From JALZKA01 sp963786495 (GTDB lineage Bacteria > Actinomycetota > Thermoleophilia > Solirubrobacterales > 70-9), in assembly GCA_963786495.1 (NCBI GenBank), contig CAWAZL010000004.1, positions 124,001 through 188,000 on the forward strand: a DNA stretch of 64,000 nucleotides, written 5' to 3'. Numbering within the stretch: the first letter of the stretch is position 1; each line of letters starts with the position of its first letter. This document shows positions 36,216-45,111 of the stretch, in pieces. The notes beneath the pieces were generated by a model. That model saw only the letters and a list, made by a program, of their open reading frames with translations. It had not been told where the DNA came from and searched no databases. The position numbers were made by a program, and so were the translations under genes.

Positions 36216-37400
36216 ATGAAGCGGGGGCTTGGGGCGATGATGACGGGGCTGTGTGCCGTGCTCACGCTTGCCGCGAGCGCCGATGCGGCGACGATCGCGG
36301 TCGTGGATCAGGGCAAGAACGACATCGTCCTCTACCAGGCCGAGCCCGGTGAGGAGAATCGCCTGAAGGCGGAGTCCGCCGCCGGCGTGATCACGGTCAG
36401 GGATACCGGCGCGCAGGTGATCGCTGGGAACGAGTGCGTCCAGGTCTCAGCCCACGAGGCGACCTGCGACAGGAACAACGTCTTTCCGAACCAAGCCCTC
36501 GCCGCAGAGCTTGGAAACAGGGACGACAGAGCCGATGCCACGACGGGCATTCTTTGGCAACAGCTTGATGGCGGCACCGGGGGCGACGACCTCGAGGGCG
36601 GCGACAGCTTCGACCAATTCGTTGGCGACAGGGGCGCCGATCGCATTGACGGCGCGGGAGGGTCCGACTTCGTCGGCTACTTCCTTCGGCCCGACGATCT
36701 CGACATCACCCTCGGCGACTCGGCAAGCAACGACGGAGGAGTCGAGGACGGGTCCGGCGACCGGCTGCTGCGCATCGAATCGGCCACAGGCGGCGATGGC
36801 GACGACAAGATGCTGGGTACCGATGGCGAGAACCGTTTCGCTGGCGGCCCCGGAGCGGATGTCTTGGAGGGATTTGCCGCCGAGGACGAGCTGTTCGGCG
36901 GCGAGGGCGCGGACATCCTTCGCGGTGGGGCCGGTACGGACGAGATGCAGCCTCAAGATGGGGCCGACAGCTCCTTCGGCGGCGCGGGGGCAGACATTGC
37001 GATTCTGTCGGGGGACGGCCGTGCCGACCTGTTCGAGGGTGGCGGCGATCCGGGCGACAAACTTCAGCTGGGCACAGGTTCGTTCCGGGTTGAACTGGAC
37101 GGGAAGCCAAATGACGGTCTGTGCGATCAGACGCCCTGTGCGACCTCGGGCGAGGGCGACGACGTCGGCGGCTTCCTCGAGTTCGGCTCGGCGTTTGGGT
37201 CCGACCTCCTCATCGGCTCGAAGCGCGACGAGACGATCAGACCTTCGCTCGGCGCTGACGTGGTCAAAGCGAAGGGCGGCGATGACACGATCACCCTCAC
37301 TCCAGGCGACGGAGCTGACGACGTGAGCTGTGGTGGTGGCATGGACGCGGTGACGGGCGAAGAGCCCGAGGACACGATCTCGCCGGACTGCGAGACCTAG
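36216..37400 (+). CDS. Secreted RTX-like (GGxGxD repeat) calcium-binding protein
   Basis: 394 residues. A signal peptide (KRGLGAMMTGLCAVLTLAAS) is followed by an N-terminal beta region and then about 10 degenerate nonapeptide repeats of the GGxGxDxLxG kind (GGTGGDDLEGGDSFDQFVGD, FGGEGADILRGGAGTDEM, AKGGDDTITLTPGDGADD). These normally fold as a calcium-loaded beta-roll outside the cell. Four cysteines lie near the two ends. No enzymatic domain is visible. The ATG at 36216 follows TGAGG. The C-terminal CGGGMDAVTGEEPEDTISPD is usual in actinobacterial members. Confidence 0.8.
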   Translation: MKRGLGAMMTGLCAVLTLAASADAATIAVVDQGKNDIVLYQAEPGEENRLKAESAAGVITVRDTGAQVIAGNECVQVSAHEATCDRNNVFPNQALAAELGNRDDRADATTGILWQQLDGGTGGDDLEGGDSFDQFVGDRGADRIDGAGGSDFVGYFLRPDDLDITLGDSASNDGGVEDGSGDRLLRIESATGGDGDDKMLGTDGENRFAGGPGADVLEGFAAEDELFGGEGADILRGGAGTDEMQPQDGADSSFGGAGADIAILSGDGRADLFEGGGDPGDKLQLGTGSFRVELDGKPNDGLCDQTPCATSGEGDDVGGFLEFGSAFGSDLLIGSKRDETIRPSLGADVVKAKGGDDTITLTPGDGADDVSCGGGMDAVTGEEPEDTISPDCET

Positions 37401-37406
37401 GCGCCC

Positions 37407-38520
37407 TCAGGCGCGCGTGCGGGTTCCGTTGCCGTTCGTCTCATAGATGGCCGAGCCGGGCCGGAGGTCGGCGAGGCTCATCGACGGCCATTCGGAGACG
37501 GGGCCCTTGGGGCGGTGGATCTTCTCGGGGCGCGACGCCTTCGGCAGCTTCGCGAGCAGCTCGGCGTTCTCCGGCGCGTTGAGCTGGCGCTTCACGGTCT
37601 CGATCGCCACTTCGATCGTGCGGTGCTGGTTCTTGCGGCTCATGAGGTTGCGGCCCATGGCGTCGAGGTCTTCCTTCTGGGGCTGGATGAGGACAACGCC
37701 GGTGCCGCGGCCGCGCATCGTGCGCGCCTCGGTGCCGAGGCGGCGTCCCGATGCGCCGCGGACGGCTCGCGCGCCCCACTCGAGCGGGTTGTAGGCGCGG
37801 GTGGGGTGGAGGGAGGAGGTGGGATTGAGGCAGATGACGAGGTCCATGTGGGCGTCGCGCAGGATGTCCATGTTCGAGGTGGAGTACATGCCGCCGTCGA
37901 CGTAGCGCCTGCCGTCGATGGAGACCGGGTGGTAGAAGCCGGGGATGGCGCAGGAGGCGGCGACCGCGTCGGCGAGCTCGGCCTTCGGCGACTTCGGGCG
38001 GCCGAAGACCATGCGCCTGCCCGGTGGCGTAGTCGCAGGCGACGACGCGCATGCCGGGGTGGGGGCTCCAGCCCTCGCCGGACGAGCGCCGGACGATGTC
38101 CTTGAGCGGCTCGGTTGAGATGAATCCGCGCGGGAGCCAGCCGGCGGCGATGGAGGCGGGCGGGTACTTGAAGGGCTCGCGCGTGGTGCGCATGGCGAGC
38201 TCCCAGGAGCCGGGGCCGATGGGTGGCCACGCCTTTGCGAGGCGGAAGGTGGCGCCGGCGGAGCGGTCGGCGTCGGAGGCGGGGTTCCCGTGGGCGTCGG
38301 TGAGGCCGTCGATGGTCTCGCCTGCGGAGTGGGCGACCATGAACCAGATCGGGGTGCCCGAGGCGACGATCGAGCCGATCATCGAGCCGGCGGAGGTGCC
38401 GACGATGCGAGTGGCCTCCATTGGGTCCCAGCCGGTTTCGGAAGCGAGCGCGGAGAGGCCGCCGGTCAGCCATGCGCCGCCTTGAATTCCGCCCGCGCCG
38501 AGCACAAGTCCCACCCTCAT
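37407..38520 (-). CDS. Patatin-like phospholipase, one frameshift
   Basis: About 370 residues. LVLGAGGIQGGAWL is the oxyanion loop, VGTSAGSMIG the GxSxG nucleophile and YVDGGMYS the DG(G/A) catalytic Asp, so the Ser-Asp dyad is complete. A one-base shift near 38018 separates the N-terminal 165 residues from the rest. Start at ATG 38520, 58 bp from the divergent LemA gene; the gap contains the perfect palindrome GGGTACCC. Expected activity is acyl-ester hydrolysis of lipids; no signal peptide is seen. Confidence 0.83.
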
Positions 38521-38578
38521 GGTGCGCGGAAGGGTACCCGTAGGTACGGAAGTCAAGCCTTTGGGTAGGTTGCGGGCG

Positions 38579-39151
38579 GTGTCCCTGGGGTTGATCATCG
38601 CTCTGGCCGTCATCGCGGTCGTCGCGGTATGGGTCGCGGTGACCTACAACCGCCTCGTACAGCTGCGCCTGGCGTGCGAGAGCTCGTGGGCGCAGATCGA
38701 CGTCGCGCTGCGGCTCAGGCACGACCTGGTGCCCAGGCTCGCCGAGGCGGTCGCGGGCTACGCCGGGCACGAGCGCCAGACGTTCGAGAACGTGGCGGCG
38801 GCGCGAAGCCGCGCGATGGAGGCGAAGAATGCGCCGCCGGCCGTGCGCGGCCCCGCGGAAGCGGCGCTGGCCGCCGGCCTGGGGTCGGCGATGCTGGTCG
38901 CCGAGGACTACCCCGCGCTCCTCGCATCGGAGAACTTCATGCAGCTTCAGACGGAGCTGTCGGCGGTGGAGGAGAAGATCTCGATCACGCGGCGCGTCTA
39001 CAACGACACCGTGGAGACCTACAACACGAAGATCCAGGTGTTCCCGCCGGTGATCGTCGCGAGCCTGTTCCGCTTCGGGCGCCGTGAGTTCTTCGACGCG
39101 CCGGTGGAGGCGGAGACGGCGCCTGAGATGAGCGTGGGAGGCGGAACTTGA
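38579..39151 (+). CDS. LemA family protein
   Basis: About 190 residues. One N-terminal membrane helix (LGLIIALAVIAVVAVWVAV) is followed by the LemA signature YNRLVQLRLACESSWAQIDV and LRLRHDLVPRLAEAVAGYA, then coiled helices ending with ITRRVYNDTVETYNTKIQVFP. The start is taken as GTG at 38579; an upstream in-frame codon would invade the patatin promoter. It overlaps the DUF2207 gene (TTGA), a very common LemA-DUF2207 pairing. The function is unknown but envelope-related. Confidence 0.86.
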   Translation: MSLGLIIALAVIAVVAVWVAVTYNRLVQLRLACESSWAQIDVALRLRHDLVPRLAEAVAGYAGHERQTFENVAAARSRAMEAKNAPPAVRGPAEAALAAGLGSAMLVAEDYPALLASENFMQLQTELSAVEEKISITRRVYNDTVETYNTKIQVFPPVIVASLFRFGRREFFDAPVEAETAPEMSVGGGT

Positions 39152-41019
39152 AGATCGCCGGTCGCATCATCTGGCGCCTCGTCTTCCTGGCGATCTTCGG
39201 CGGGATCCTCTACGCGATCGGGCTCGTCAACTGGAGCGAGGTCGAAAAAAGCTTCCGGGTCGACAAGGCGGACGTGCGGGTCGAGGTCCAGGACGACGGG
39301 AGCCTCCACGTCACCGAGCAGCTGACCTTCGACTTCACGGGCATGTTCTCGGGCGCCTTCCGCGACATACCTCTGGCCGAAGGGGTGAAGGCGACGAACG
39401 TCGTGGTCTCCGAGGGCGGCGAGGAGTACGAGCCCGGCGGGGCGACCGGTCTCGGCTCGTACGACCGGCCCGGGACTTTCGGCGCCGAGCAGCTTGAGAT
39501 CGACGATCCTGACGTCGGGCCCACCCGGGGCTTCCGCGTCGTATGGCATTACGAGGCCGACTCCGAGGAGCGCCTCTTCCAGGTCGAGTACGACATCACC
39601 GGCGTCGTCGAGGCCTACGACGACGTGATCTACGTGCCGTGGGCCGTGTGGGGGAGCCAGTGGCAGTTCAACCTCGATGACCTCCATGCGGAGATCGCGC
39701 TTGCCGGCGGGGACGAGGAGCCCGAGGGCGCTTGGCTGCGGCCCCGTGGGCTCGGGGTGGAGCCCGAGATCGGCCCGGGGTCGGCGTCGGTGGACGTCGA
39801 GCGGCTGCCGGCAGGCGAGGAGGCTGCGATGACCGCGGTGTTCCCGAGGAGCGCGGTGAGCTCGGTGAACGGAGCGACTGTGGAGTCGGGTGACGGGCTC
39901 GAGAAGGTCGTGGCCGGGGAGGATCAGATCTCCGACGACCAGGGATTGATCTCGAAGGCGGCGGCGTTCGTGGGTGAGAACGTGATCCCGATCGAGATCG
40001 TTTGGACTCTCCTGGTGCTTCTGGCTACGGCGAACCTTTACGTTCGAGCGCGCGAGGACCGGGTTGACAACGTTTCGAAGTACCTACCCGAGCCGCCATC
40101 CGACGATTCGCCGGCGCTTGCCTATGCGTACGCCAACGAGGGTGAGTTCGACGACCGGCTCGTTCTGGCGACCTTGCTCGACCTTGTCGACAGGGGGTAC
40201 TACGACTCGAAGGTTGCGGAAGGGAAGGAGATGGACCTTGTCCTCTCCGTTCCCGAGAATCGCCCGAACGTCTCCTCGCTCGAGAAGTACGAGGCGAAGG
40301 CGATGGACTTCTTCGACGACCTCTTGAACGAAGGCGGCCCGTGCGAGCTCGGCAAGCTGAGCGACCGAATCCCGAAGCATTCGGGCAAGTGGCGAGCGCG
40401 GTGGGAGTCGCTCACGGGCGCGCTTGACGATGTGGATACGGGCAAGCTCGGCTGGGATCGGACGTTTGTGGATGCGCGGACGACGGTGGCGCTGGTCGCC
40501 TTCCTCGGCTACCTCGCGATCCTGCTTCTCTACTTCGACCGGACACGTCTGATCTCGATCCCGCTGTTCGCAATGGTCGCGGGGATGCTCTTCATCTACA
40601 TCCTCCCGAAGCGCCACCTGAAGAGGATGAATACTGCGAGCCGCTTGAAGAACGCGGAGTGGAACGCCTTCGCGCAGTGGACGAAGGACTTCCCGCGCCT
40701 TGCCGACGACCCGCCCGCGACGCTGAAGCTGTGGCGACGGATCATCGTCTACGGCGTCGCCTTCGGCACCGCCGACCGGCTGATCGGCTCGGGCCGGATC
40801 CCCGAGCCGGTGGTCGAGGAGGCGATGACGCACGGCGTCTGGCTTTACCCGCACATGAGCGGGATGAACGAGGGCATCACGCCGAGCTTCGACGGCTTCG
40901 CCTCGGGCTTCGCGAGCCAGGTAGCGCCGAAGCCCTCCTCATCGAGCGGCGGCGGAGGCGGCGGCTTCTCGGGAGGCGGCGGAGGCTTCTCGGGCGGCGG
41001 CGGCGGCGGCGCCTGGTGA
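39148..41019 (+). CDS. DUF2207 membrane protein with glycine-rich tail
   Basis: 623 residues. An N-terminal helix (about 5-27) leads into a large extracytoplasmic beta domain (about 30-270, VRVEVQDDGSLHVTEQLTFD), then helices at about 275-297 and two more near 445-485, with a cytoplasmic DUF2207 segment between. The C-terminus is FSGGGG-type repeats ending in GGAW, typical of this family. The start is TTG overlapping the lemA stop. Together LemA and DUF2207 proteins form a conserved but uncharacterised envelope pair. Confidence 0.84.
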   Translation: MKIAGRIIWRLVFLAIFGGILYAIGLVNWSEVEKSFRVDKADVRVEVQDDGSLHVTEQLTFDFTGMFSGAFRDIPLAEGVKATNVVVSEGGEEYEPGGATGLGSYDRPGTFGAEQLEIDDPDVGPTRGFRVVWHYEADSEERLFQVEYDITGVVEAYDDVIYVPWAVWGSQWQFNLDDLHAEIALAGGDEEPEGAWLRPRGLGVEPEIGPGSASVDVERLPAGEEAAMTAVFPRSAVSSVNGATVESGDGLEKVVAGEDQISDDQGLISKAAAFVGENVIPIEIVWTLLVLLATANLYVRAREDRVDNVSKYLPEPPSDDSPALAYAYANEGEFDDRLVLATLLDLVDRGYYDSKVAEGKEMDLVLSVPENRPNVSSLEKYEAKAMDFFDDLLNEGGPCELGKLSDRIPKHSGKWRARWESLTGALDDVDTGKLGWDRTFVDARTTVALVAFLGYLAILLLYFDRTRLISIPLFAMVAGMLFIYILPKRHLKRMNTASRLKNAEWNAFAQWTKDFPRLADDPPATLKLWRRIIVYGVAFGTADRLIGSGRIPEPVVEEAMTHGVWLYPHMSGMNEGITPSFDGFASGFASQVAPKPSSSSGGGGGGFSGGGGGFSGGGGGGAW

Positions 41020-41029
41020 GTCTGGGCGC

Positions 41030-41801
41030 CTAACCCTTAGGCCCGACGTAGGTGTCAAGGATCGCGACATCCCTCTTCTTAGACACGTAGATCGAGTTAT
41101 TCGCGGTCGTCCAGTGCAGCTCGAGCATGTCGCAAGTGCGACAGAAGATTCGGCGGATGTCCGCCGACGCATTCGAGAACGTATATCGGGGATGCCGCCA
41201 GTTCGTCCCGGTGTTGATAAAGCGGCACCCATCCGAGTGAATAAGGCCGCGAAGCATGAGCTCCGGATGCTCTTCGACCAGCGAGTCTTGCCAGTCCGTC
41301 AGGAGGATTGGACGGTTGTGCTTCCTGCCAGGCCCGTGCTGCGGAAAGAAGCACGGCCAAGCCTTCGAGTACGAAGCCACCTCAACGCACGAGTCAGGCG
41401 AGCTCGTCTCAAACCCGCCACCCCGCAACTGACGCGAAACACGGTTGCGGGGGCGCACCAACGTCATCGCGTCGACGCACTCTTCAATGATGCCGGGATA
41501 TCGAACGTCCAGGACTATGCGGAGCCGATACACCCCGCGAGGGTGACTTGAGATGCAGCCATCGCCGAGGTACATGCCTAGTAGGTACACGTACTCGTGC
41601 GGGAGGTCAGCGAACCCGTGCGCCGATTCCCCGCATGAGGGACAGCTATGGCCACTCGACCGCACTATCACGGGAAGCCTTCCTGCGATCCAGTCTCGGA
41701 CTGTGCCCCGCGGAATACCGATAGCCCGTGAGATCTCGGTCGCGTTCATCCCCTCGTTCATCAAGGTCCAGAGCCTCGGCGATTCGCTCAGGCGGATACA
41801 T
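41030..41801 (-). CDS. HTH + LAGLIDADG-like DNA-binding/homing-endonuclease-like protein, probably frameshifted at 5' end
   Basis: About 256 residues. The N-terminal helix-turn-helix is NATEISRAIGIPRGTVRDW, followed by CPSCGES (half a zinc ribbon). YLLGMYLGDGCI and LMLRGLIHSDGCRF are two LAGLIDADG-type helices with the acidic residues in place. Free-standing proteins of this kind are frequent in actinobacteria, and it is not shown that they cut DNA. The apparent frame runs back into the tRNA-Leu gene, which cannot be coding. A better start is ATG at 41801 (MYPPERIAEAL), reached through a one-base shift near 41775. Confidence 0.7.
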
Positions 41802-41820
41802 GCGCCGCCACCCGGATGAG

Positions 41821-41905
41821 TGCGGGCGGAGGGAATCGAACCCACACGCTCTTTCGAGCCACCGGTTCTGAGCCGGTGCTGTCTACCTGGTTCCAGCACG
41901 CCCGC
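41821..41905 (-). tRNA. tRNA-Leu (anticodon CAG)
   Basis: An 85-nt cloverleaf on the minus strand. Acceptor arms GCGGGCG/CGCCCGC, anticodon stem ACCGG/CCGGT with loop CTCAGAA giving anticodon CAG, a long class II variable arm GGCTCGAAAGAGCG, and T loop GTTCGATTC. No CCA is encoded. A TAGGAT hexamer (41922-41927, minus) is placed like a -10 element. Confidence 0.95.
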
Positions 41906-41962
41906 GGAAAGTAGTCAGAGCATCCTACCGGCGAAAATGCGGTGCAGTGGGAACCGCGCATA

Positions 41963-41976
41963 CGAACACATGTTCG
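41963..41976. promoter_or_regulatory. LexA/SOS-box-like palindrome between two tRNA genes
   Basis: CGAACACATGTTCG fits the Gram-positive/actinobacterial LexA consensus (CGAAC, four bases, GTTCG) with perfect arms. It lies in the 124-bp gap between divergent tRNA-Leu and tRNA-Glu. A second box occurs at 42206-42219. Match to the consensus is seen; LexA binding is inference. Confidence 0.5.
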
Positions 41977-42029
41977 CACACTCAAAAGACGGAATGCCTG
42001 CCCGGGCTTCGCTAACATCGCCCCACCCT

Positions 42030-42102
42030 GCCGCTATCGTCTAGGGGACTAGGACGCCGGATTCTCAGTCCGGAAACCGGGGTTCGAATCCCCGTAGCGG
42101 TG
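42030..42102 (+). tRNA. tRNA-Glu (anticodon CTC)
   Basis: A 73-nt cloverleaf. Acceptor GCCGCTA/TAGCGGT, D arm TCGTCTAGGGGACTAGGA, anticodon stem CCGGA/TCCGG with loop TTCTCAG giving anticodon CTC, and T arm CCGGGGTTCGAATCCCC. Discriminator G, no encoded CCA. A TAACAT hexamer at 42013-42018 is placed like a -10 element. Confidence 0.96.
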
Positions 42103-42109
42103 CTTCTCA

Positions 42110-42131
42110 GACCTCGCTTTCGAGCGGGGTC
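42110..42131 (+). terminator. Hairpin terminator after tRNA-Glu
   Basis: GACCTCGCT and AGCGGGGTC form a 9-bp stem (one G-T pair) closed by a TTCG tetraloop, starting 8 nt after the tRNA. A T-rich stretch (TTCGTCGTTTC) follows. The placement and the stable UUCG loop fit an intrinsic terminator. Confidence 0.7.
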
Positions 42132-42205
42132 TTCGTCGTTTCAAACCGGTTCGTGCCTGGGATGCAACAGCCATTGCAGGATCGGTTTTCCGTCCGATGT
42201 GCCTA

Positions 42206-42219
42206 CGAACATCCGTTCG
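42206..42219. promoter_or_regulatory. Second SOS-box-like palindrome, abutting the DUF4265-like start codon
   Basis: CGAACATCCGTTCG has perfect CGAAC/GTTCG arms with a 4-base spacer and ends one base before the ATG at 42221. If bound by a repressor it would block transcription or translation initiation directly. It is the second such box within 260 bp. Confidence 0.5.
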
Positions 42220-42220
42220 C

Positions 42221-42724
42221 ATGAAGAGTGAAATGAACAACACGGACGCGGCCATCCGCGTCGCCGCCCCTGTAATCGACGCCGACATCCCCGTCTGCTC
42301 CGAGGTGCTCTACGCGCTGCCGGATCCCTCCGATGCCGACCAGGCCATCCTGATCAACGTCCCCGTCATGGTCGATGGCCTGAACTACGGCGACATCGTC
42401 CGGATCTCGCCCGAGGACGACTTCGGAGTCCGGCGCATCGTCGAGGTCGTTGTCGCGAGCGGCCACCAGCACCTGCTTGCGGCGATCGAGGAAGGCGAGG
42501 CGGCGGACCTCGTAAACGCTTTGGAGCGCATGTTCCCCTCTTGGGCCCTGCGCATCGAGGGTGTGAGCGCGACGATTCTCTCGGTGAGCGTTCACCCACA
42601 CCTCGACCCCGAAGAGGTCGGAGCCGTCATCGCGGAGTGGCTCGCGGAAGACTCGGATGAAGACGAGCGCCTCGCGATGACGGTCCCCTGCCCGTCTGAG
42701 CTGGGCGTCGTGGCCTGGGCGTAG
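42221..42724 (+). CDS. DUF4265-like hypothetical protein under an SOS-like box
   Basis: 167 residues, soluble, acidic. AILINVPVMVDGLNYGDIVRI followed by IVEVVVASGHQHLL recalls DUF4265 proteins, a family of unknown function. The ATG at 42221 directly follows a CGAAC-N4-GTTCG palindrome, so there is almost no leader and no clear Shine-Dalgarno. It stands alone between tRNA-Glu and the glutamate decarboxylase gene. A DNA-damage-linked role is only suggested by the box. Confidence 0.65.
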   Translation: MKSEMNNTDAAIRVAAPVIDADIPVCSEVLYALPDPSDADQAILINVPVMVDGLNYGDIVRISPEDDFGVRRIVEVVVASGHQHLLAAIEEGEAADLVNALERMFPSWALRIEGVSATILSVSVHPHLDPEEVGAVIAEWLAEDSDEDERLAMTVPCPSELGVVAWA

Positions 42725-42806
42725 CGCGCTGAGAGCACTTACGGGGGCCCGGATCACCCCAACGGCGTGATGACGTCCCCCGCCATCAAGGCGTAGGTTG
42801 CGGGCA

Positions 42807-44174
42807 ATGAACGAAGACACGCCTCGCCTCCCAGAGCGGTACGGGCACTTCCTCCTCGAGGACGCGCCGGACAACGAATTGCCGGCAAGCGGGATGGATC
42901 CGCTGCAGGCGATGCGGATAGTCGAGGCGGACCTGACCCTGGAGGGCATTCCGGAGCGCAACCTCGCGACCTTCGTCACGACCTGGATGGAGCCAGAGGC
43001 GCGACATCTCATCGCCGACAACCTCCACCGGAACTTCATCGATCACGCCGAGTATCCCCGGACCGCGGAGATCGAGCAGCGCTGCATCCGAATGCTCGCC
43101 GACCTCTTCCACGCTCCTGGCGAGACGACCGGCGCCCGCACGCAGGGATCCTCCGAGGCGATCATGCTCGGCGCCCTGTCGCTGAAATGGCAGTGGCGAA
43201 AGCGACGCGAGGCTGCCGGAGCATCGAGCGACAAGCCGAACCTCGTCTTCGGCGGCGACGTGCACGTCGTCTGGGAGAAGTTCTGCCGCTACTTCGACGT
43301 GGAGCCGAGGATCGTCCCGCTCCAGCCTGACAAGTACACGATCGGGCCCGAGGACATCGAGCCCCACATCGACGAAAACACGATCGGCGTGGCTGCTGTC
43401 CTCGGCACCACGTTCACCGGGCACGCCGACGACATCGTGGGGATCAACAAGTTCCTGGTCGAGTTGCGCGACGAGAAGGGCCTCGACGTGCCCCTCCACG
43501 TCGACGGCGCCAGCGGTGGGTTCGTCTGGCCGTTCCTCTATCCCGACTACGAGTGGGACTTCCGTCTCGAGCAGGTGCGCTCGATCAACGTCTCAGGCCA
43601 CAAGTACGGGCTCGTGTATCCCGGCGTCGGCTGGCTCATCTTCCGCGAAGAGGCCGACCTCGCGCAAGATCTTGTCTTCCTGGAGAACTACCTGGGCAAG
43701 ACGGACAAGACCTTCACTCTCAACTTCTCGACCGGCTCAGCGATGGTGATCGCCCAGTACTACGCGCTTATCCGGTTCGGGCACAACGGGTACACCCGCG
43801 TCATGGAGATCATGCAGGCGAACGCGCACTACCTCGCCAAGCGGATCTCCGAGATCGGTCCGTTCCAGCTCATCGGCGACGGTGAAGACCAGCTCCCGCT
43901 AGTGGCGTTCAATCTCGCCGAGGACGTTCCCTATGACGAGTTCGACATCGCATGGCAGGTCGCGGCAGAGCGGGGCTGGATGCTGCCCGCGTACACGATG
44001 CCGCCGCAGGCCGATCACGTGACGATGCTGCGCGCGCTCGTCAAGCTGAACCTCAGCCACGCGCTTGTGCACACGCTCGCCGACGACATCGCCGAGGCAT
44101 GCGAGACGCTCCAGAAGAAGGGCGGCGCGAGCGCGGAAGAACGCGCTCGGGTTAAGACGGGCGTGGGGTACTGA
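42807..44174 (+). CDS. gad: Glutamate decarboxylase (PLP-dependent)
   Basis: 455 residues, the bacterial GadA/GadB length. RTAEIEQRCIRMLADLFHAP and GARTQGSSEAIMLGALSLKW are group II decarboxylase motifs, VDGASGGFVWPFL has the PLP-ring Asp, and SINVSGHKYGLVYPGVGWLI has the PLP-binding lysine (SxHK). It turns glutamate into GABA and CO2, consuming a proton. The ATG at 42807 fits the family N-terminus. No glutamate/GABA antiporter is adjacent, so an acid-resistance role is not shown; GABA metabolism is the alternative. Confidence 0.93.
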   Translation: MNEDTPRLPERYGHFLLEDAPDNELPASGMDPLQAMRIVEADLTLEGIPERNLATFVTTWMEPEARHLIADNLHRNFIDHAEYPRTAEIEQRCIRMLADLFHAPGETTGARTQGSSEAIMLGALSLKWQWRKRREAAGASSDKPNLVFGGDVHVVWEKFCRYFDVEPRIVPLQPDKYTIGPEDIEPHIDENTIGVAAVLGTTFTGHADDIVGINKFLVELRDEKGLDVPLHVDGASGGFVWPFLYPDYEWDFRLEQVRSINVSGHKYGLVYPGVGWLIFREEADLAQDLVFLENYLGKTDKTFTLNFSTGSAMVIAQYYALIRFGHNGYTRVMEIMQANAHYLAKRISEIGPFQLIGDGEDQLPLVAFNLAEDVPYDEFDIAWQVAAERGWMLPAYTMPPQADHVTMLRALVKLNLSHALVHTLADDIAEACETLQKKGGASAEERARVKTGVGY

Positions 44175-44201
44175 GCCGAGGCTCTACTTAGACTTCGACC
44201 C

Positions 44202-45110
44202 ATGGCTCACGCCCATGGGCACGACCACTCGCGCGAGCAGACGAAGCGCGCGCTCGGCCTCACCCTCGTTCTCACCTCTGCGTTCGTCGTCGCCGAGGTC
44301 ATCGGCGGCATCCTCACGGGCAGCCTCGCGCTCCTCGCGGACGCGGGGCACATGCTCTCCGACTCGGTGTCGCTCGGCCTTGCGCTCTTCGCCGTCTGGC
44401 TCGCGCAGCGTCCCGCCACACCGCAGCGCACGTTCGGGCTGAAGCGCGCCGAGATCCTGGCCGCGCTCGCGAACGGCGTCACGCTCGTCGCCATCTCGAT
44501 CTGGATCTTCGTCGAGGCCATCCGCCGGCTCGACGACCCCGGTGAGGTGCTTGGCGGCTGGATGCTCGTGATCGCCGTGATCGGCCTGTTCGTCAACGCG
44601 GCGGCTATCGCCGTCCTTCACCGCGGAGGCGACGCGAGCCTGAACGTCAAGGCGGCGATGCGCCACGTCATCGCCGACTTCCTGGGCTCGATCGGCGTGA
44701 TTGTCGCCGCGCTGATCATCGTCATCACCGGATGGGAGTACGCCGACCCGATCGTGAGCCTCCTGATCGGCCTCCTCATCCTCGCCAGCTCGTGGACGAT
44801 CCTGCGCGACACCACACAGATCCTTCTGGAGGGCGCCCCGCCCGGGATCGACGTCTCAGAGGTCGGCCGCCAGATGGCCTCGGTTCCGGGCGTGGTCGAG
44901 GTCCACGACCTCCACGTCTGGATGATCACGTCCGGCTTCCCGGCCCTCGCCGCGCACGTGCTGGTCGCCGAGGACGACGACTGCCACCTCAAGCGTCTCG
45001 AGGTCGCCGAGATGCTCCACACGCGCTTTGGCATCGACCACGCCACGCTTCAGATGGACCACACCCATCCCCACCTGATTCAGATCGAGAAGTCGCCCGC
45101 GAAGGCCTGA
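44202..45110 (+). CDS. Cation diffusion facilitator (CzcD/ZitB-like zinc exporter)
   Basis: 302 residues with six helices. The His-rich N-terminus (HAHGHDHS) and C-terminus (HTHPH) are typical of zinc-exporting CDFs. LLADAGHMLSDSVSLGLALF and HVIADFLGSIGVIVAALII hold the HxxxD pairs of the transport site on helices 2 and 5. The cytoplasmic domain (ILLEGAPPGIDVSEVGRQM, VHDLHVWMITSGFPALAAH) is complete. It lies 27 nt after the decarboxylase and may be co-transcribed with it. Confidence 0.93.
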   Translation: MAHAHGHDHSREQTKRALGLTLVLTSAFVVAEVIGGILTGSLALLADAGHMLSDSVSLGLALFAVWLAQRPATPQRTFGLKRAEILAALANGVTLVAISIWIFVEAIRRLDDPGEVLGGWMLVIAVIGLFVNAAAIAVLHRGGDASLNVKAAMRHVIADFLGSIGVIVAALIIVITGWEYADPIVSLLIGLLILASSWTILRDTTQILLEGAPPGIDVSEVGRQMASVPGVVEVHDLHVWMITSGFPALAAHVLVAEDDDCHLKRLEVAEMLHTRFGIDHATLQMDHTHPHLIQIEKSPAKA

Positions 45111-45111
45111 G

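Noticed and set aside
40920..41019. Glycine-codon repeat at the end of the DUF2207 gene as a DNA repeat element
   Set aside because: It encodes the Gly/Ser-rich tail normal for this protein family.
41030..41801. Intein or group I intron
   Set aside because: No interrupted host gene and no splice-junction residues around the LAGLIDADG-like protein.
41802..41899. Coding extension of the LAGLIDADG-like gene upstream
   Set aside because: It runs through the tRNA-Leu gene, which has a complete cloverleaf.
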